Shown piece after piece: positions 1 to 6,635 of a stretch of 8,073 nucleotides of DNA (within the stretch, counting starts at the first letter, position 1; every line of letters starts with the position of its first letter). The stretch lies in assembly GCF_937949835.1 (NCBI RefSeq), contig NZ_CALEDC010000480.1, positions 1 to 8,073 on the forward strand. The letters run 5' to 3'. This DNA is from an uncultured Campylobacter sp. (GTDB lineage: Bacteria > Campylobacterota > Campylobacteria > Campylobacterales > Campylobacteraceae). The translations under genes and the position numbers were made by a program. Below the pieces are notes generated by a model. The model was not told where the DNA came from. It worked only from the letters and a program-made list of their open reading frames with translations, and did not search any database.

Positions 1-660
1 TTTATGAGCCGCACCAATCAGCTGCGAGACCTTCACGTTTTTGCAGAGTTTTTAAGGGCCGACGACGCGCCTGTGAGCTTTTTACAGCAGCTAAATCTTA
101 TCGCAAAGCGCTCGGAGGATAAAATTTTAGAATTTCTCTCTAGCGCGGAATTTACAGATTTAAACGGCGCTATTAACGGCTTTTTAAGCGGTGCGGACGG
201 CATCTACGCACGCAGCGAATATGAAAAAATTTCAAAAAAGTTCGTCTCCGCCCGCCTTTGCAAGCTGATTAAAAGCTTGCGCGCGGAGCTAAAAAATTTA
301 AAGCAAGGCTCGCTGCTGCAAGCATTTCACGACGTACGCATAGGGCTAAAGAGGCTACGATACGCGCTTGAAATTTTTGCAAGAAGCTTTGATGAGGGCT
401 GCGTCAGAGATCTGTTTAAGCGCACCAAGGCTGCCTGCGAGGATTTCGGCGCGCTGCAAGATATCAGCGTGTGGCAAAATTTCATCGCGATCTATCAAAA
501 AGCAAGCGATAAAAGCGGCGTCGCGTTTGCGTATCTACTGGCTCTGGACGCCCGCTTAAACGACCGCCGCGCCGAGCTGGAGGAAAAAATTTTAAATGAA
601 AAAGAGCCTCTTTTGCGCGCTCTGAAAAGATCGCTGCGCAAAATCAAAGCATACGAATAA
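1..660 (+). CDS. CHAD-domain protein, C-terminal part (5' end outside window)
   Basis: CHAD domains are alpha-helical, histidine- and basic-rich modules that bind inorganic polyphosphate; family members are often linked to polyphosphate granules or the phosphate response. The reading frame is open at the left edge. The first visible Met (base 4) is followed at once by QLRDLHVFAEF, which matches the end of the first CHAD helical repeat (the family's 'LRDLDVL' segment), so the real start and the first basic helix lie upstream. The second repeat is complete: residues 108-125 counted from that Met carry FHDVRIGLKRLRYALEIF with His109, Arg112, Lys116, Arg117 and Arg119, followed by EDFGALQDISVW at 146-157, the equivalent 'LGxLQD' helix. 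The C-terminus is very basic. The gene ends 9 bases before ubiE. The family call is firm; a cellular role in this organism is inference. The fold could also be a fusion, since the N-terminus is unseen. Confidence 0.85.
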   Translation, partial: FMSRTNQLRDLHVFAEFLRADDAPVSFLQQLNLIAKRSEDKILEFLSSAEFTDLNGAINGFLSGADGIYARSEYEKISKKFVSARLCKLIKSLRAELKNLKQGSLLQAFHDVRIGLKRLRYALEIFARSFDEGCVRDLFKRTKAACEDFGALQDISVWQNFIAIYQKASDKSGVAFAYLLALDARLNDRRAELEEKILNEKEPLLRALKRSLRKIKAYE

Positions 661-669
661 GGAAAGCCC

Positions 670-1398
670 GTGCAAAAACAGGAAAAAATCATAAAGATGT
701 TCGATGAGATCGCGCCTACCTACGATCTGGCAAACCGCGCCATCAGCTTCGGCGTGGACGTTTCGTGGCGCAAAAAAGCGGTCGAACTGACACTTGAAAA
801 GCTTAAAGGAAAGCTCGTGAGTATCGCCGACGTCGCGTGCGGTACGGGCGATATGATAAGCTCATGGCGCGACGGCGCGACGCAGCACGGCGTGCAGATC
901 GAGCGGATCGTGGGGATCGATCCTAGCGAGGGAATGCTCGAAGTAGCGAGGCAAAAATTCCCTAGCTGCGAGTTTATCAAAGCAACCGCGGGCGCCACGA
1001 CGCTAGATGATGCAAGCGTGGATATTTTAAGCATCAGCTACGGCATAAGAAACGTCGTGGAGCTGGACGCGGCGCTTGCGGAGTTTAACCGCGTCATCAA
1101 ACCCGGCGGCTCGCTCGTAGTTTTGGAATTTACCAAAGCCGCAAGCGGCGGGCTCGCGTTTAAAATCAGAGATTTTTACGTGAGCAAAATTTTACCCAAA
1201 ATCGGCGCCTTCATCTCGAAAAACAAAGAAGCCTACGAGTATCTGCCAAGCTCCATCGGCAGCTTCCTAGACGCCGCGAGCTTTAGCGAAAAGCTCAAAA
1301 ACGCGGGCTTTGAGCTGCGCGTACAAAAGGGCTTCAGCTTCGACGTCAGCACGCTTTTCATCGCGGAGAAAATCGCGCAAAAGAGCGACGATGCTTAG
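670..1398 (+). CDS. ubiE: Demethylmenaquinone C-methyltransferase UbiE/MenG
   Basis: SAM-dependent methyltransferase of the last step of menaquinone synthesis, methylating the demethylmenaquinone ring; as campylobacters use menaquinones and not ubiquinone, MenG activity is the expected one. The 242-residue length is typical. The N-terminal family signature FDEIAPTYDLANRAISFG lies at residues 11-28. The SAM-binding glycine loop IADVACGTGDM is at 52-62, the GIDPSEGML strand-2 acidic motif at 82-90, ISYGIRN at 122-128, IKPGGSLVVLEF at 143-154 and the C-terminal YEYLPSSI block at 189-196. The start is GTG at 670, chosen because AAGGAAAG (659-666) sits at proper spacing and the protein then begins ahead of the conserved FDEIAP motif; the next Met (697) would start directly on that motif. 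It overlaps xseA by 8 bases, suggesting coupled translation. Confidence 0.95.
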   Translation: MQKQEKIIKMFDEIAPTYDLANRAISFGVDVSWRKKAVELTLEKLKGKLVSIADVACGTGDMISSWRDGATQHGVQIERIVGIDPSEGMLEVARQKFPSCEFIKATAGATTLDDASVDILSISYGIRNVVELDAALAEFNRVIKPGGSLVVLEFTKAASGGLAFKIRDFYVSKILPKIGAFISKNKEAYEYLPSSIGSFLDAASFSEKLKNAGFELRVQKGFSFDVSTLFIAEKIAQKSDDA

Positions 1399-2557
1399 CG
1401 TAAGCGAGCTCAACGCCCAAGCCAAGACGCTTTTAGAGACGAGTTTTAGCTTCGTCGAGGTCGAGGGCGAGATATCTAAGTTTAGAATTCAAAGCACGAG
1501 CGGGCACTGGTATTTTACGATCAAAGACGCAAGCGCAGCGATCGATTGCGCGATGTTTAAATTTAGCGCCGCGCGGATAAATTTCATCCCAGCCGTCGGC
1601 GATAAGCTCATCGTAAGCGGCAAGGTCTCGCTATACGCCCCCACGGGCGCGTATCAGATCCAGGCCTCAAACATCCGTAAAAGCGGCGAGGGCGAGCTGG
1701 AAGCGGCGTTTGCCGCGCTAAAAGAAAGGCTTAGCAAAGAGGGACTTTTCGATGCCGCGCACAAAAAACAGCTTCCGAAATTTGCCCAAAGCATCGCGAT
1801 CATCACGAGCGTGGGTTCCGCGGCGCAGGCGGATATGCTTCGCACGGCGCAGGACCGCTTCGCGCTTTGCAAGATCGATCTGTATAACGCGCTAGTGCAA
1901 GGCGAAGGCGCTCCTGCTTCGATCATAAGCGCGCTGCGTGCAGCTGACGCGAAGGGCTACGATGCGATCGTCATCGCTCGCGGCGGCGGCTCGCGCGAGG
2001 ATCTGTGGTGCTTCAACGACGAGGCCTTGGCGCGCGCGATCTACGCGGCTAAAACGCCCGTCATCTCGGCGGTCGGGCACGAGATCGATTTTAGCATCAG
2101 CGATTTCGTAGCCGATCACCGAAGCCTCACGCCCACCGCCGCGATGATCGATCTGCTGCCCGATATTTGCGCGATCTTTCAGAGCCTAGACGGCGTAAGC
2201 GACGCCTTTGATAGGCTGATAAAAGATAAAATTTCATCCGCACAAAACGTGCTGAGCCTCGCAGCTTTAGAGCTTAGATCAAAATCTATCGAGCCAAAAA
2301 TTTCAGGCTCGCTTGCCAGGCTTTTAAATTTTGAGCTTAAATTTAAAAGCTTCGTGGACTCCAAGCTAAGCGCCGCAGAGCACGCGCTAAGTGCAAAGGA
2401 CGAGCTTTTGGCGCAAAAGGCGAATTTTTTTGAGATCACTAAAGACCTCGTTCAAATCCAAAAGGGCGGCAAAACGGTGAGCTTGGGTGAGCTTGCCGCG
2501 GGAGACGAGTTCGTCCTTTGCTCGCAGCAGCTCAGCAAAAACGCGAAAATCATCTAA
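1391..2557 (+). CDS. xseA: Exodeoxyribonuclease VII large subunit
   Basis: Large catalytic subunit of exonuclease VII, which with XseB degrades single-stranded DNA during repair. From the ATG at 1391 the product is 388 residues, slightly shorter than the usual 400-450. An N-terminal OB fold spans about residues 14-95 ([18 protein letters not shown]). The nuclease domain follows: [16 protein letters not shown] near 135-151, [16 protein letters not shown] at 196-211 and [20 protein letters not shown] at 229-248. By spacing, Asp148, Arg197, His230 and Asp233 correspond to the residues known as catalytic in the E. coli enzyme. A helical, coiled-coil-prone stretch runs from about 260 to 345. The frame is open further upstream to 1310, but that extension (basic, low-complexity) is the antisense-like shadow of ubiE, and the family begins at LSVSELN. 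The start lies inside the end of ubiE (overlap 1391-1398). No xseB is visible here. Confidence 0.95.
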   Translation: MLSVSELNAQAKTLLETSFSFVEVEGEISKFRIQSTSGHWYFTIKDASAAIDCAMFKFSAARINFIPAVGDKLIVSGKVSLYAPTGAYQIQASNIRKSGEGELEAAFAALKERLSKEGLFDAAHKKQLPKFAQSIAIITSVGSAAQADMLRTAQDRFALCKIDLYNALVQGEGAPASIISALRAADAKGYDAIVIARGGGSREDLWCFNDEALARAIYAAKTPVISAVGHEIDFSISDFVADHRSLTPTAAMIDLLPDICAIFQSLDGVSDAFDRLIKDKISSAQNVLSLAALELRSKSIEPKISGSLARLLNFELKFKSFVDSKLSAAEHALSAKDELLAQKANFFEITKDLVQIQKGGKTVSLGELAAGDEFVLCSQQLSKNAKII

Positions 2558-2567
2558 AGGAGGCAAA

Positions 2568-3644
2568 ATGGATAGAGTTTTAAATTTTAGCGCAGGACCT
2601 AGCACCATCCCGCTGGGCGTGCTAAAGCAGGCTCAAGAGGAGCTGCTAAACTACGCAGGGCTAGGATTTTCGATAATGGAGATCTCGCACCGCACCAAAA
2701 TTTTTGAGGAAGTTTTGCATAGCGCGATGGACCGCGTGTGCGATCTCTACGGCTTTTCGGATGATTTTACGATTTTGTTTTTACAAGGCGGAGCGAGCCT
2801 ACAATTCGCGCAGGTGCCGATGAACCTATACGCGGGCGGTGTCGCAGAATACGCCAACACGGGCAATTGGACAAGCAAAGCGATCAAGGAAGCGGGCGTG
2901 CTCGGCATAAACTACCGCGTGGTCGCAAGCAGCGAGGAGAGCAAATTCGACCGCATCCCCGAGGTTAAATTCTCTGACGGCGCGGACTACGGCTACATCT
3001 GCTCGAACAACACGATCTACGGCACGCAGTATCCGCAGCTGCCGCAGTGCGGCTGTCCGCTCGTAGTCGATAGCTCGAGCGATCTGTTTTCGCGCCCCGT
3101 GGATCTTAGCAGCGTGGGGATGTTTTACGGCGGCATTCAGAAAAATGGCGGGCCAGCTGGCGTTACGATGGTGGCGATCCGCAAGGATCTGCTGGACCGC
3201 GCAAACCCCAAAACGCCGATGATCCTGCGCTACAAGACGCAGGCGGACGCGGACTCGATGAGCAACACCCCGAATACTTTCGGAATTTACATGCTAAATT
3301 TAATGCTCGGCTGGATCAAGGACGAAATCGGTGGGCTTGCGGCGATGCATGAGCGCAACAAGCGTAAGGCGGCGCTACTCTACGGCGTGATCGATGCTAG
3401 CGGCGGCTTCTACCGCGGCCACGCGCAAAAGGATAGCCGCAGCCTGATGAACGTGAGCTTTAATATCGCGGACGCCGCGCTTGAGCCCGTTTTCGTCGCG
3501 CAGGCGGAGGCGGAGGGGATGATCGGGCTTAAAGGACACCGCGTTTTAGGCGGCATCCGCGCCTCGATCTACAACGCGATAAACTACGAGGACGTGGAAA
3601 AACTAGTCGCTTTTATGAGCGAGTTTGCGCGCAAAAACGGCTAG
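2568..3644 (+). CDS. serC: Phosphoserine aminotransferase
   Basis: PLP-dependent class V aminotransferase that converts 3-phosphohydroxypyruvate and glutamate to phosphoserine and 2-oxoglutarate in serine synthesis; SerC can also serve pyridoxal phosphate synthesis. It is 358 residues, the normal length. Visible landmarks are FSAGPSTIP at residues 7-15, SIMEISHRT at 35-43 (His41, Arg42 as in the family substrate site), [14 protein letters not shown] at 73-86, the PLP-contacting [11 protein letters not shown] at 147-157, [13 protein letters not shown] at 167-179, and the Schiff-base lysine Lys192 in [22 protein letters not shown] follows at 234-243 and [10 protein letters not shown] at 328-337. 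The start is ATG 2568 because a full AGGAGG (2558-2563) directly precedes it, beginning 1 base after the xseA stop. The open frame continues upstream inside xseA but that is a shadow. It looks like the last gene of the block. Confidence 0.97.
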   Translation: MDRVLNFSAGPSTIPLGVLKQAQEELLNYAGLGFSIMEISHRTKIFEEVLHSAMDRVCDLYGFSDDFTILFLQGGASLQFAQVPMNLYAGGVAEYANTGNWTSKAIKEAGVLGINYRVVASSEESKFDRIPEVKFSDGADYGYICSNNTIYGTQYPQLPQCGCPLVVDSSSDLFSRPVDLSSVGMFYGGIQKNGGPAGVTMVAIRKDLLDRANPKTPMILRYKTQADADSMSNTPNTFGIYMLNLMLGWIKDEIGGLAAMHERNKRKAALLYGVIDASGGFYRGHAQKDSRSLMNVSFNIADAALEPVFVAQAEAEGMIGLKGHRVLGGIRASIYNAINYEDVEKLVAFMSEFARKNG

Positions 3645-3796
3645 CAGCGGTTAAATTTAGAGGGTTTGTGCGCGGCTCGCGCTTATAGACGAGATTGTTT
3701 AGGCCCGCGCTTACCTTGTCGCTGAGCTGGTATTTGCGATAACTCTCGCTTTTATGACCGGTATTTTACGGCAGAAATAGCTTTGATGCGGCTTGG

Positions 3797-3849
3797 ATTT
3801 TGCCGCTAGAATTTTATTGAAGGCAAAATTTTATGATGTTAAATTTTGC
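3797..3849. repeat. Three-arm inverted repeat with alternative pairings
   Basis: ATTTTGCC (3797-3804) is perfectly complementary to GGCAAAAT (3822-3829). The overlapping arm GCAAAATTT (3823-3831) is also perfectly complementary to AAATTTTGC (3841-3849). The middle arm can therefore pair with the left or the right arm but not both, as in attenuator-type alternative hairpins. Neither hairpin is followed by a run of T. AAATTTT is very common in this genome type, so chance is a real alternative. Confidence 0.4.
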
Positions 3850-3992
3850 ATTGGATGAAGTCTGATGGCTTTGATTTTGCAGCGGCGAGCGGGCTTGGTG
3901 CTGCTGGGATTTATTAGGTAGGATTTAATATTTAAAACGCTATTATCGGTGTTCGAGGAGGGTCGGCGGTTGGGCGGTTGATTTATGATTTA

Positions 3993-4031
3993 TTTAGGCG
4001 CAGGTCGCTTAGCGCGTATCTAGCGCCTAAA
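3993..4031. promoter_or_regulatory. 9-base inverted repeat upstream of the DUF333-like gene
   Basis: TTTAGGCGC (3993-4001) and GCGCCTAAA (4023-4031) form perfect arms around a 21-base centre that itself holds CGCTTAGCG (4006-4014). The right arm ends 47 bases before the ATG of the exported protein gene, inside its probable promoter or leader. It could be a repressor operator or a leader hairpin. The sequence shows symmetry only; function is inference. Confidence 0.35.
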
Positions 4032-4078
4032 ATGCAAGCTTAACCCTAAAACGGGCAAAATTAAACGAAAGGATTTAA

Positions 4079-4318
4079 ATGAGTTTTAAGAGATTTTTTG
4101 CAGTAGCGCTTGCAGTGGGCGCTTTCGCTTCGGTGAGCGCAGAGGCTAGCGCTGCGGGGGATTTTTGTATCAAAAACGGCGGCGAGCTGATCGTCCGCAA
4201 AGACGGCAACGGCGTGGATTACACCGTTTGTAAGCTGCCTGACGGCACTATGATCGACGCTGAAGAATTTTATAAAACAGGCGGCGATTTGAGCAAATTT
4301 AAGAGCGTAAATCGATAG
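4079..4318 (+). CDS. Small exported DUF333-like protein
   Basis: A 79-residue protein with a clear signal peptide: Lys4/Arg5, a hydrophobic alanine-rich core at about 6-19, and likely signal peptidase I sites among the alanines at 21-26. The mature part is about 53 residues. DFCIKNGGELIVRKDGNG at 28-45 followed by VCKLPDGTMIDAEEFYKTGG at 50-69 matches the layout of the DUF333 family (a short periplasmic domain of pattern 'C..GG....C.LPDG....E......G.C', sometimes mislabelled putative hemolysin). Two of the family's cysteines are present, Cys30 and Cys51, and could form a disulfide. The residues where the family usually has further cysteines, after LPDG and after the final Gly, are Met58 and Asp70. 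The start has AAAGGA (4068-4073) 5 bases ahead. It stands alone with gaps on both sides. No function is known to me; a periplasmic location is the safe inference. Confidence 0.75.
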   Translation: MSFKRFFAVALAVGAFASVSAEASAAGDFCIKNGGELIVRKDGNGVDYTVCKLPDGTMIDAEEFYKTGGDLSKFKSVNR

Positions 4319-4413
4319 AATTTTATCGCTTGCGAGATTTGCGGCAGCGAAATTCCATAAAATTCTGTGGCGAAATTCTGCTTTAAAATTTAGATGAATT
4401 TCAACTAGCAAGC

Positions 4414-4446
4414 GTTGGCGAGAGTGAATTCTCGGGCGCCACCAAC
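4414..4446. repeat. Compound inverted repeat
   Basis: Outer arms GTTGG (4414-4418) and CCAAC (4442-4446) enclose inner arms CGAGA (4419-4423) and TCTCG (4430-4434) with a six-base loop, leaving GGCGCCA (4435-4441) unpaired. TGGCG (4416-4420) can instead pair with CGCCA (4437-4441). The element lies inside the decayed-looking frame, so it may be residual coding DNA, an insertion end or a structured RNA. There is no T run for a terminator. Confidence 0.4.
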
Positions 4447-4692
4447 GAAGTGATGGCAGCAGAGTAATGGAAAAAATTCAATTATCCAAACGTCAACGAT
4501 GTGTTGAGATTTTGCTCTAGTAAGGTGCTGAAAGCGGCGACTACGCAAAGCAGAAACATTTTAAGTGATTTGACGCAACGCATAGGAAACTTACTAGATT
4601 GCTTGATTAGGACGCAGATTTTTGGATATGCGATAAGCATTTGTGCCCATAGTTGCTGAGCTTAAATTTCAGCCATTTGTGGGCGTAGCTTA

Positions 4693-4711
4693 CTTTTTAT
4701 TGTTTAAAAAG
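4693..4711. terminator. Possible AT-rich bidirectional terminator
   Basis: CTTTTT (4693-4698) and AAAAAG (4706-4711) pair perfectly around a seven-base loop, 54 bases beyond the stop of the minus-strand gene at 4765. The A run on one side and T run on the other would read as a weak terminator in either direction, but there is no GC core. Confidence 0.25.
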
Positions 4712-4764
4712 CTCAAATTTTAGTCGCTTGCGAGCGCCCATTCGCTTTCTTTGCCCGCGTAAAT

Positions 4765-5451
4765 TTAGTGCGTGAAAACCACGACCTCGCCGCGCTCAAA
4801 CGTGATCTGCCGTCCCGCTAGATATAGCTCGAAGTAGGGCTTCAAAAAGTCCTCCTGCGGCTTTTGCGCGTAGTTTGGATACTGCAAGTACGCCGAGAGC
4901 AGGTAGTCGCAGTTGATCGAATAGTACGCCTCGCCGAGCACCCATAGCTTTGCATAGAGCTTAGGCGTATCTATCATCCACTCCGTGATCGCCTCATAGA
5001 CGGCGCACGCAAGCCCATCTTCGTGATGCGCGAGATTAAAGCTTTCCTGCACGCGCGCGGATTTTATTTCGCCAAGCATCTTTAAAAGCTCGCTCTTGCC
5101 TAGAAATTCTGCGAAAATTTTTAAATTTCGAACGTGCGCTAAAGCTAAACTCTTAAGCGCTTCGTCATCAAATTTCAGATCCTGCGGCGGGCAAAAATAC
5201 CCGGGCGCCACGCCCTGATCGAACGCCTCTCGCGTCTGCTGCGCCGTGACTGCGTAGATCGGCATTATGCGCGCTTGTAGCTCAGCGCCGTTTTGCAGCG
5301 GCGCAAACACCGCCTCGACGCCCGCACCCTCGGGCATAAAGCACTGAAAAAGTCCGTAAAGCTTATCCTGCAGATCGATCTCTTCGCAATCTAAGCTTAA
5401 ATCTAGCCCCACAGCCTCGTTAATGCGACTAGCGTACTCGAAATTCGTCAT
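4765..5451 (-). CDS. Uncharacterised 228-residue cytosolic protein
   Basis: I do not recognise this family. The frame is long, uses codons like the core genes and has a good ribosome site (AAAGGGG on the minus strand, about 5 bases before the ATG at 5451), so it is very likely a real gene. The protein is acidic, has no signal peptide and no membrane segment, and is helix-rich. An N-terminal part (about 1-70) with LYGLFQCFMPEGAGVEAVF at 31-49 leads to a PGYFCPPQDLKF segment at 83-94, then a helical part at 95-135. The C-terminal half is rich in aromatic residues: VYEAITEWMIDTPKLYAKLW at 151-170 and YYSINCDYLLSAYLQYPNY at 176-194. Six cysteines are scattered and not arranged as a metal motif. 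It is transcribed away from the repeat region. A lineage-restricted protein is the likely reading. Confidence 0.75.
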   Translation of the reverse strand: MTNFEYASRINEAVGLDLSLDCEEIDLQDKLYGLFQCFMPEGAGVEAVFAPLQNGAELQARIMPIYAVTAQQTREAFDQGVAPGYFCPPQDLKFDDEALKSLALAHVRNLKIFAEFLGKSELLKMLGEIKSARVQESFNLAHHEDGLACAVYEAITEWMIDTPKLYAKLWVLGEAYYSINCDYLLSAYLQYPNYAQKPQEDFLKPYFELYLAGRQITFERGEVVVFTH

Positions 5452-5493
5452 CTTCGCCCCTTTAAATTTTGACCGTCAAAGCGTTTGCGTGGA

Positions 5494-5499
5494 ATTTTA
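5494..5499 (-). promoter_or_regulatory. Candidate -10 box for the 228-residue protein gene
   Basis: On the minus strand the sequence reads TAAAAT 43 bases upstream of the ATG at 5451, with AT-rich DNA (AAAATTTAG, then AATTTTAAT) behind it, as in Campylobacter vegetative promoters that lack a strict -35 box. The motif is common in this DNA, so support is weak. Confidence 0.25.
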
Positions 5500-5609
5500 C
5501 CTAAATTTTGCGCATTTGCCGAATTAAAATTTATGCGAGATAAGGCTTTTGCAGAATTTAAAATTTATCGGTTCGGTTTAGATTCGGTACTGCGACAAAG
5601 CGGCGGGGC

Positions 5610-5698
5610 GATGAGCGGCGAGGGGTTGTCGTGCGGGTGGTTAGCGGCGTATGGGTTGTCGCGCGGCGATGAGCGGTGACGGACAGGTTGTCGCGCGG
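5610..5698 (+). repeat. Short tandem motifs GTTGTCGyGCGG / GATGAGCGGyGA
   Basis: GTTGTCG[T/C]GCGG occurs at 5625-5636, 5655-5666 and 5687-5698 (spacing 30 and 32). GATGAGCGG[C/T]GA occurs at 5610-5621 and 5668-5679 (spacing 58). One more GTTGTCGCGCGG is found at 6905-6916 in the second large repeat, preceded by an ATGAGCG motif at 6887-6893. The block looks like a partly duplicated left edge of the large repeat. Confidence 0.7.
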
Positions 5699-5847
5699 CG
5701 TCTGACAGCGGCACCTACGGCACGTGACGACAGGGGTAGCCGATGATCGCGACCGCAGCGCTCGCAGGCCGCTTTGTCGCAGAAGCTGGTTTTTCGCGCT
5801 CAGGCCGTCGCAAAATGGCGGGCGGTGTATTGGATGACGGCGGCGCT
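5663..5847 (+). repeat. Dispersed direct repeat, copy A
   Basis: Matches copy B at 6881-7053 in the same orientation. Identical blocks include 5708-5730 with 6913-6935 (23 bases), 5745-5765 with 6951-6971 (21 bases), 5797-5810 with 7003-7016 (14 bases) and 5823-5847 with 7029-7053 (25 bases). From 5745 to 5847 the alignment needs no gap; by hand I count about 15 mismatches in 103 positions. Copy A has extra bases around 5697-5709 that B lacks, and a short indel near 5731. No terminal inverted repeats or transposase are present, so it is not a recognisable insertion sequence. It could be a genome-wide intergenic repeat or a decayed gene duplicate. Confidence 0.85.
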
Positions 5848-6028
5848 TGTAGCGCCCGTGATGAATGCCGTGTTTTTTATAATCCCTCCTTCGGTAGGAA
5901 TTTTATTAAATTTAGCTCGCCCTTTTACCGCTTGAATTAGTAGTTTCCTTCTATCTACTGGCCGTATCGTCGAAGAGGCGCAAACGCATCGTGCAATGTA
6001 ATTTTACAAGATCTTTTTATTTTGGCTA

Positions 6029-6042
6029 ATTTTAGCTAAAAT
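6029..6042 (+). promoter_or_regulatory. Palindrome overlapping the likely promoter of the YcxB-like gene
   Basis: ATTTTAGCTAAAAT is a perfect 14-base palindrome. Its right half supplies TAAAAT (6037-6042), a good -10 box 23 bases before the ATG, with T-rich runs at 6013-6023 and 6030-6033 upstream as is typical of Campylobacter vegetative promoters. A repressor binding the palindrome would block that promoter. The promoter is plausible; the operator role is inference from symmetry alone. Confidence 0.4.
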
Positions 6043-6065
6043 AAGCGAAATTTTAAAGGAAAGAT

Positions 6066-6635
6066 ATGCTGATTTCTTACTCGCTGCAAGATAACCGAAA
6101 ATTCGCTAAAATGAGAACTATAATTTCGCGTAGAATTTATAAAGGGAGCAAGTTTATCCGTGCCGTCTGCGCGATAGATTTGCTTTTCGCTTTTGCGTTT
6201 TCGGCTTGTCTTTTTATTTTTGAGGACGATTGGATAGAGTTTGTACGCGAGTACTATGGTGATAAGTCCTGGATAAAGAGCTTAGGAGCTATCTTGCCTA
6301 CTGCTTGCGCAGTTTTTTATATTTACGCTATTTGCGTTAGATCGTGGCTACTGAATTCCGCGATATATGATAAGAATAAAAATGTCACTTTCGGCGATTT
6401 TAGCATTGAAATTTCAGACGATTTAAAGGGGCAATTTATATTCGTAAGCGAGCGAGATACGCTCATTTACGATGCGGAATTTTGTGAGGTGGTAATGGAG
6501 CGCGATTTTTTGGTAATTTTGCTGGAAGGAAGTCTTTTTATCGCCGTACCAAACGAAGCGTTTAAAGAAATAAGCAAGGAGGAATTTGCTGCGAAATTAA
6601 ACAAAACAATAAGTGAGGCAAAAAGCGAAATTTAA
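6066..6635 (+). CDS. Membrane protein with YcxB-like C-terminal domain
   Basis: A 189-residue protein with two predicted membrane helices, about residues 31-52 (IRAVCAIDLLFAFAFSACLF and onward) and 73-93 (LGAILPTACAVFYIYAICVR). A basic N-terminal stretch precedes helix 1 (Lys12 to Lys29), so the N-terminus is probably cytosolic, as is the C-terminal domain. The tail at about 108-180 is beta-rich with a helical end, and EVVMERDFLVILLEGSLFIA at 141-160 followed by VPNEAF fits the pattern of the YcxB-like family (strand, short turn, strand, 'P..AF' and a final helix), a membrane-associated domain of unknown role. AAAGGA (6055-6060) lies 5 bases before the ATG. A second in-frame ATG at 6111 is possible but lacks such a site. 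The gene is clearly more AT-rich than its neighbours in the left block and sits between the two large direct repeats. Family assignment is moderate; function unknown. Confidence 0.65.
   Translation: MLISYSLQDNRKFAKMRTIISRRIYKGSKFIRAVCAIDLLFAFAFSACLFIFEDDWIEFVREYYGDKSWIKSLGAILPTACAVFYIYAICVRSWLLNSAIYDKNKNVTFGDFSIEISDDLKGQFIFVSERDTLIYDAEFCEVVMERDFLVILLEGSLFIAVPNEAFKEISKEEFAAKLNKTISEAKSEI

Larger units (their letters stand above)
3645..4078. other. Gene-free gap after serC, with inverted repeats
   Basis: I see no convincing gene in this 434-base stretch on either strand. It contains a small GC hairpin 26 bases after the serC stop (GCGCG at 3670-3674, CGCGC at 3678-3682, then TTATAG), which is a weak terminator candidate; a three-arm AT-rich inverted repeat at 3797-3849; and a perfect 9-base inverted repeat at 3993-4031 just ahead of the next gene. 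The ribosome binding site AAAGGA (4068-4073) of that gene lies at its end. A minus-strand frame of about 50 codons without a start codon runs from about 3775 back into serC and is treated as chance. Confidence 0.6.
4319..4764. other. Gene-free gap with a decayed-looking frame and hairpins
   Basis: No intact gene is visible in these 446 bases. A + frame stays open from 4387 to 4656 except for one TAA at 4465-4467; it has no good start or ribosome site, and its translation is not one I recognise. A direct repeat GCGAAATTC occurs at 4347-4355 and 4370-4378. An elaborate hairpin occupies 4414-4446, and an AT-rich hairpin lies at 4693-4711. Near the right side the DNA is the untranslated tail of the minus-strand gene ending at 4765. 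Confidence 0.55.
5452..6065. other. Gap with G-rich repeats between divergent genes
   Basis: These 614 bases separate the minus-strand gene ending its 5' side at 5451 from the + gene at 6066. Bases 5452-5590 are AT-rich and hold the leader of the minus-strand gene. Bases 5600-5860 turn abruptly GC-rich and contain short tandem motifs and a copy of a dispersed ~180-base repeat. Bases 5870-6065 are AT-rich again and hold the promoter region of the next gene. Several frames of 60-65 codons are open here (for example from 5485 and 5743), but none has a good ribosome site or a recognisable product, and the openness follows from GC-rich repeats. Confidence 0.6.

Noticed and set aside
1310..1390. 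N-terminal extension of XseA
   Set aside because: It overlaps the conserved 3' part of ubiE, has basic low-complexity text and adds 27 residues before the point where the family starts.
3645..3775. Minus-strand open stretch of about 50 codons (contains SYRKYQLSDKVSAGLNNLVY)
   Set aside because: The text looks protein-like but has no start codon in frame and no ribosome site, and it runs into the antisense of serC; most likely chance.
4482..4583. Minus-strand 33-residue peptide with a signal-peptide-like start (MRCVKSLKMFLLCVVAAF)
   Set aside because: No ribosome binding site, no mature domain, and it lies opposite a decayed-looking frame in a gene-free gap.
5880..5905. Hairpin CCTCC-TTCG-GTAGG followed by AATTTTATT as a terminator
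   Set aside because: The five-pair stem has a C-T mismatch in the middle and there is no known gene ending just upstream.
5485..5940. Two 64-65 codon + frames (from 5485 and 5743) as genes
   Set aside because: They lack ribosome sites and recognisable products, change composition halfway, and coincide with GC-rich repeats that open several frames at once.
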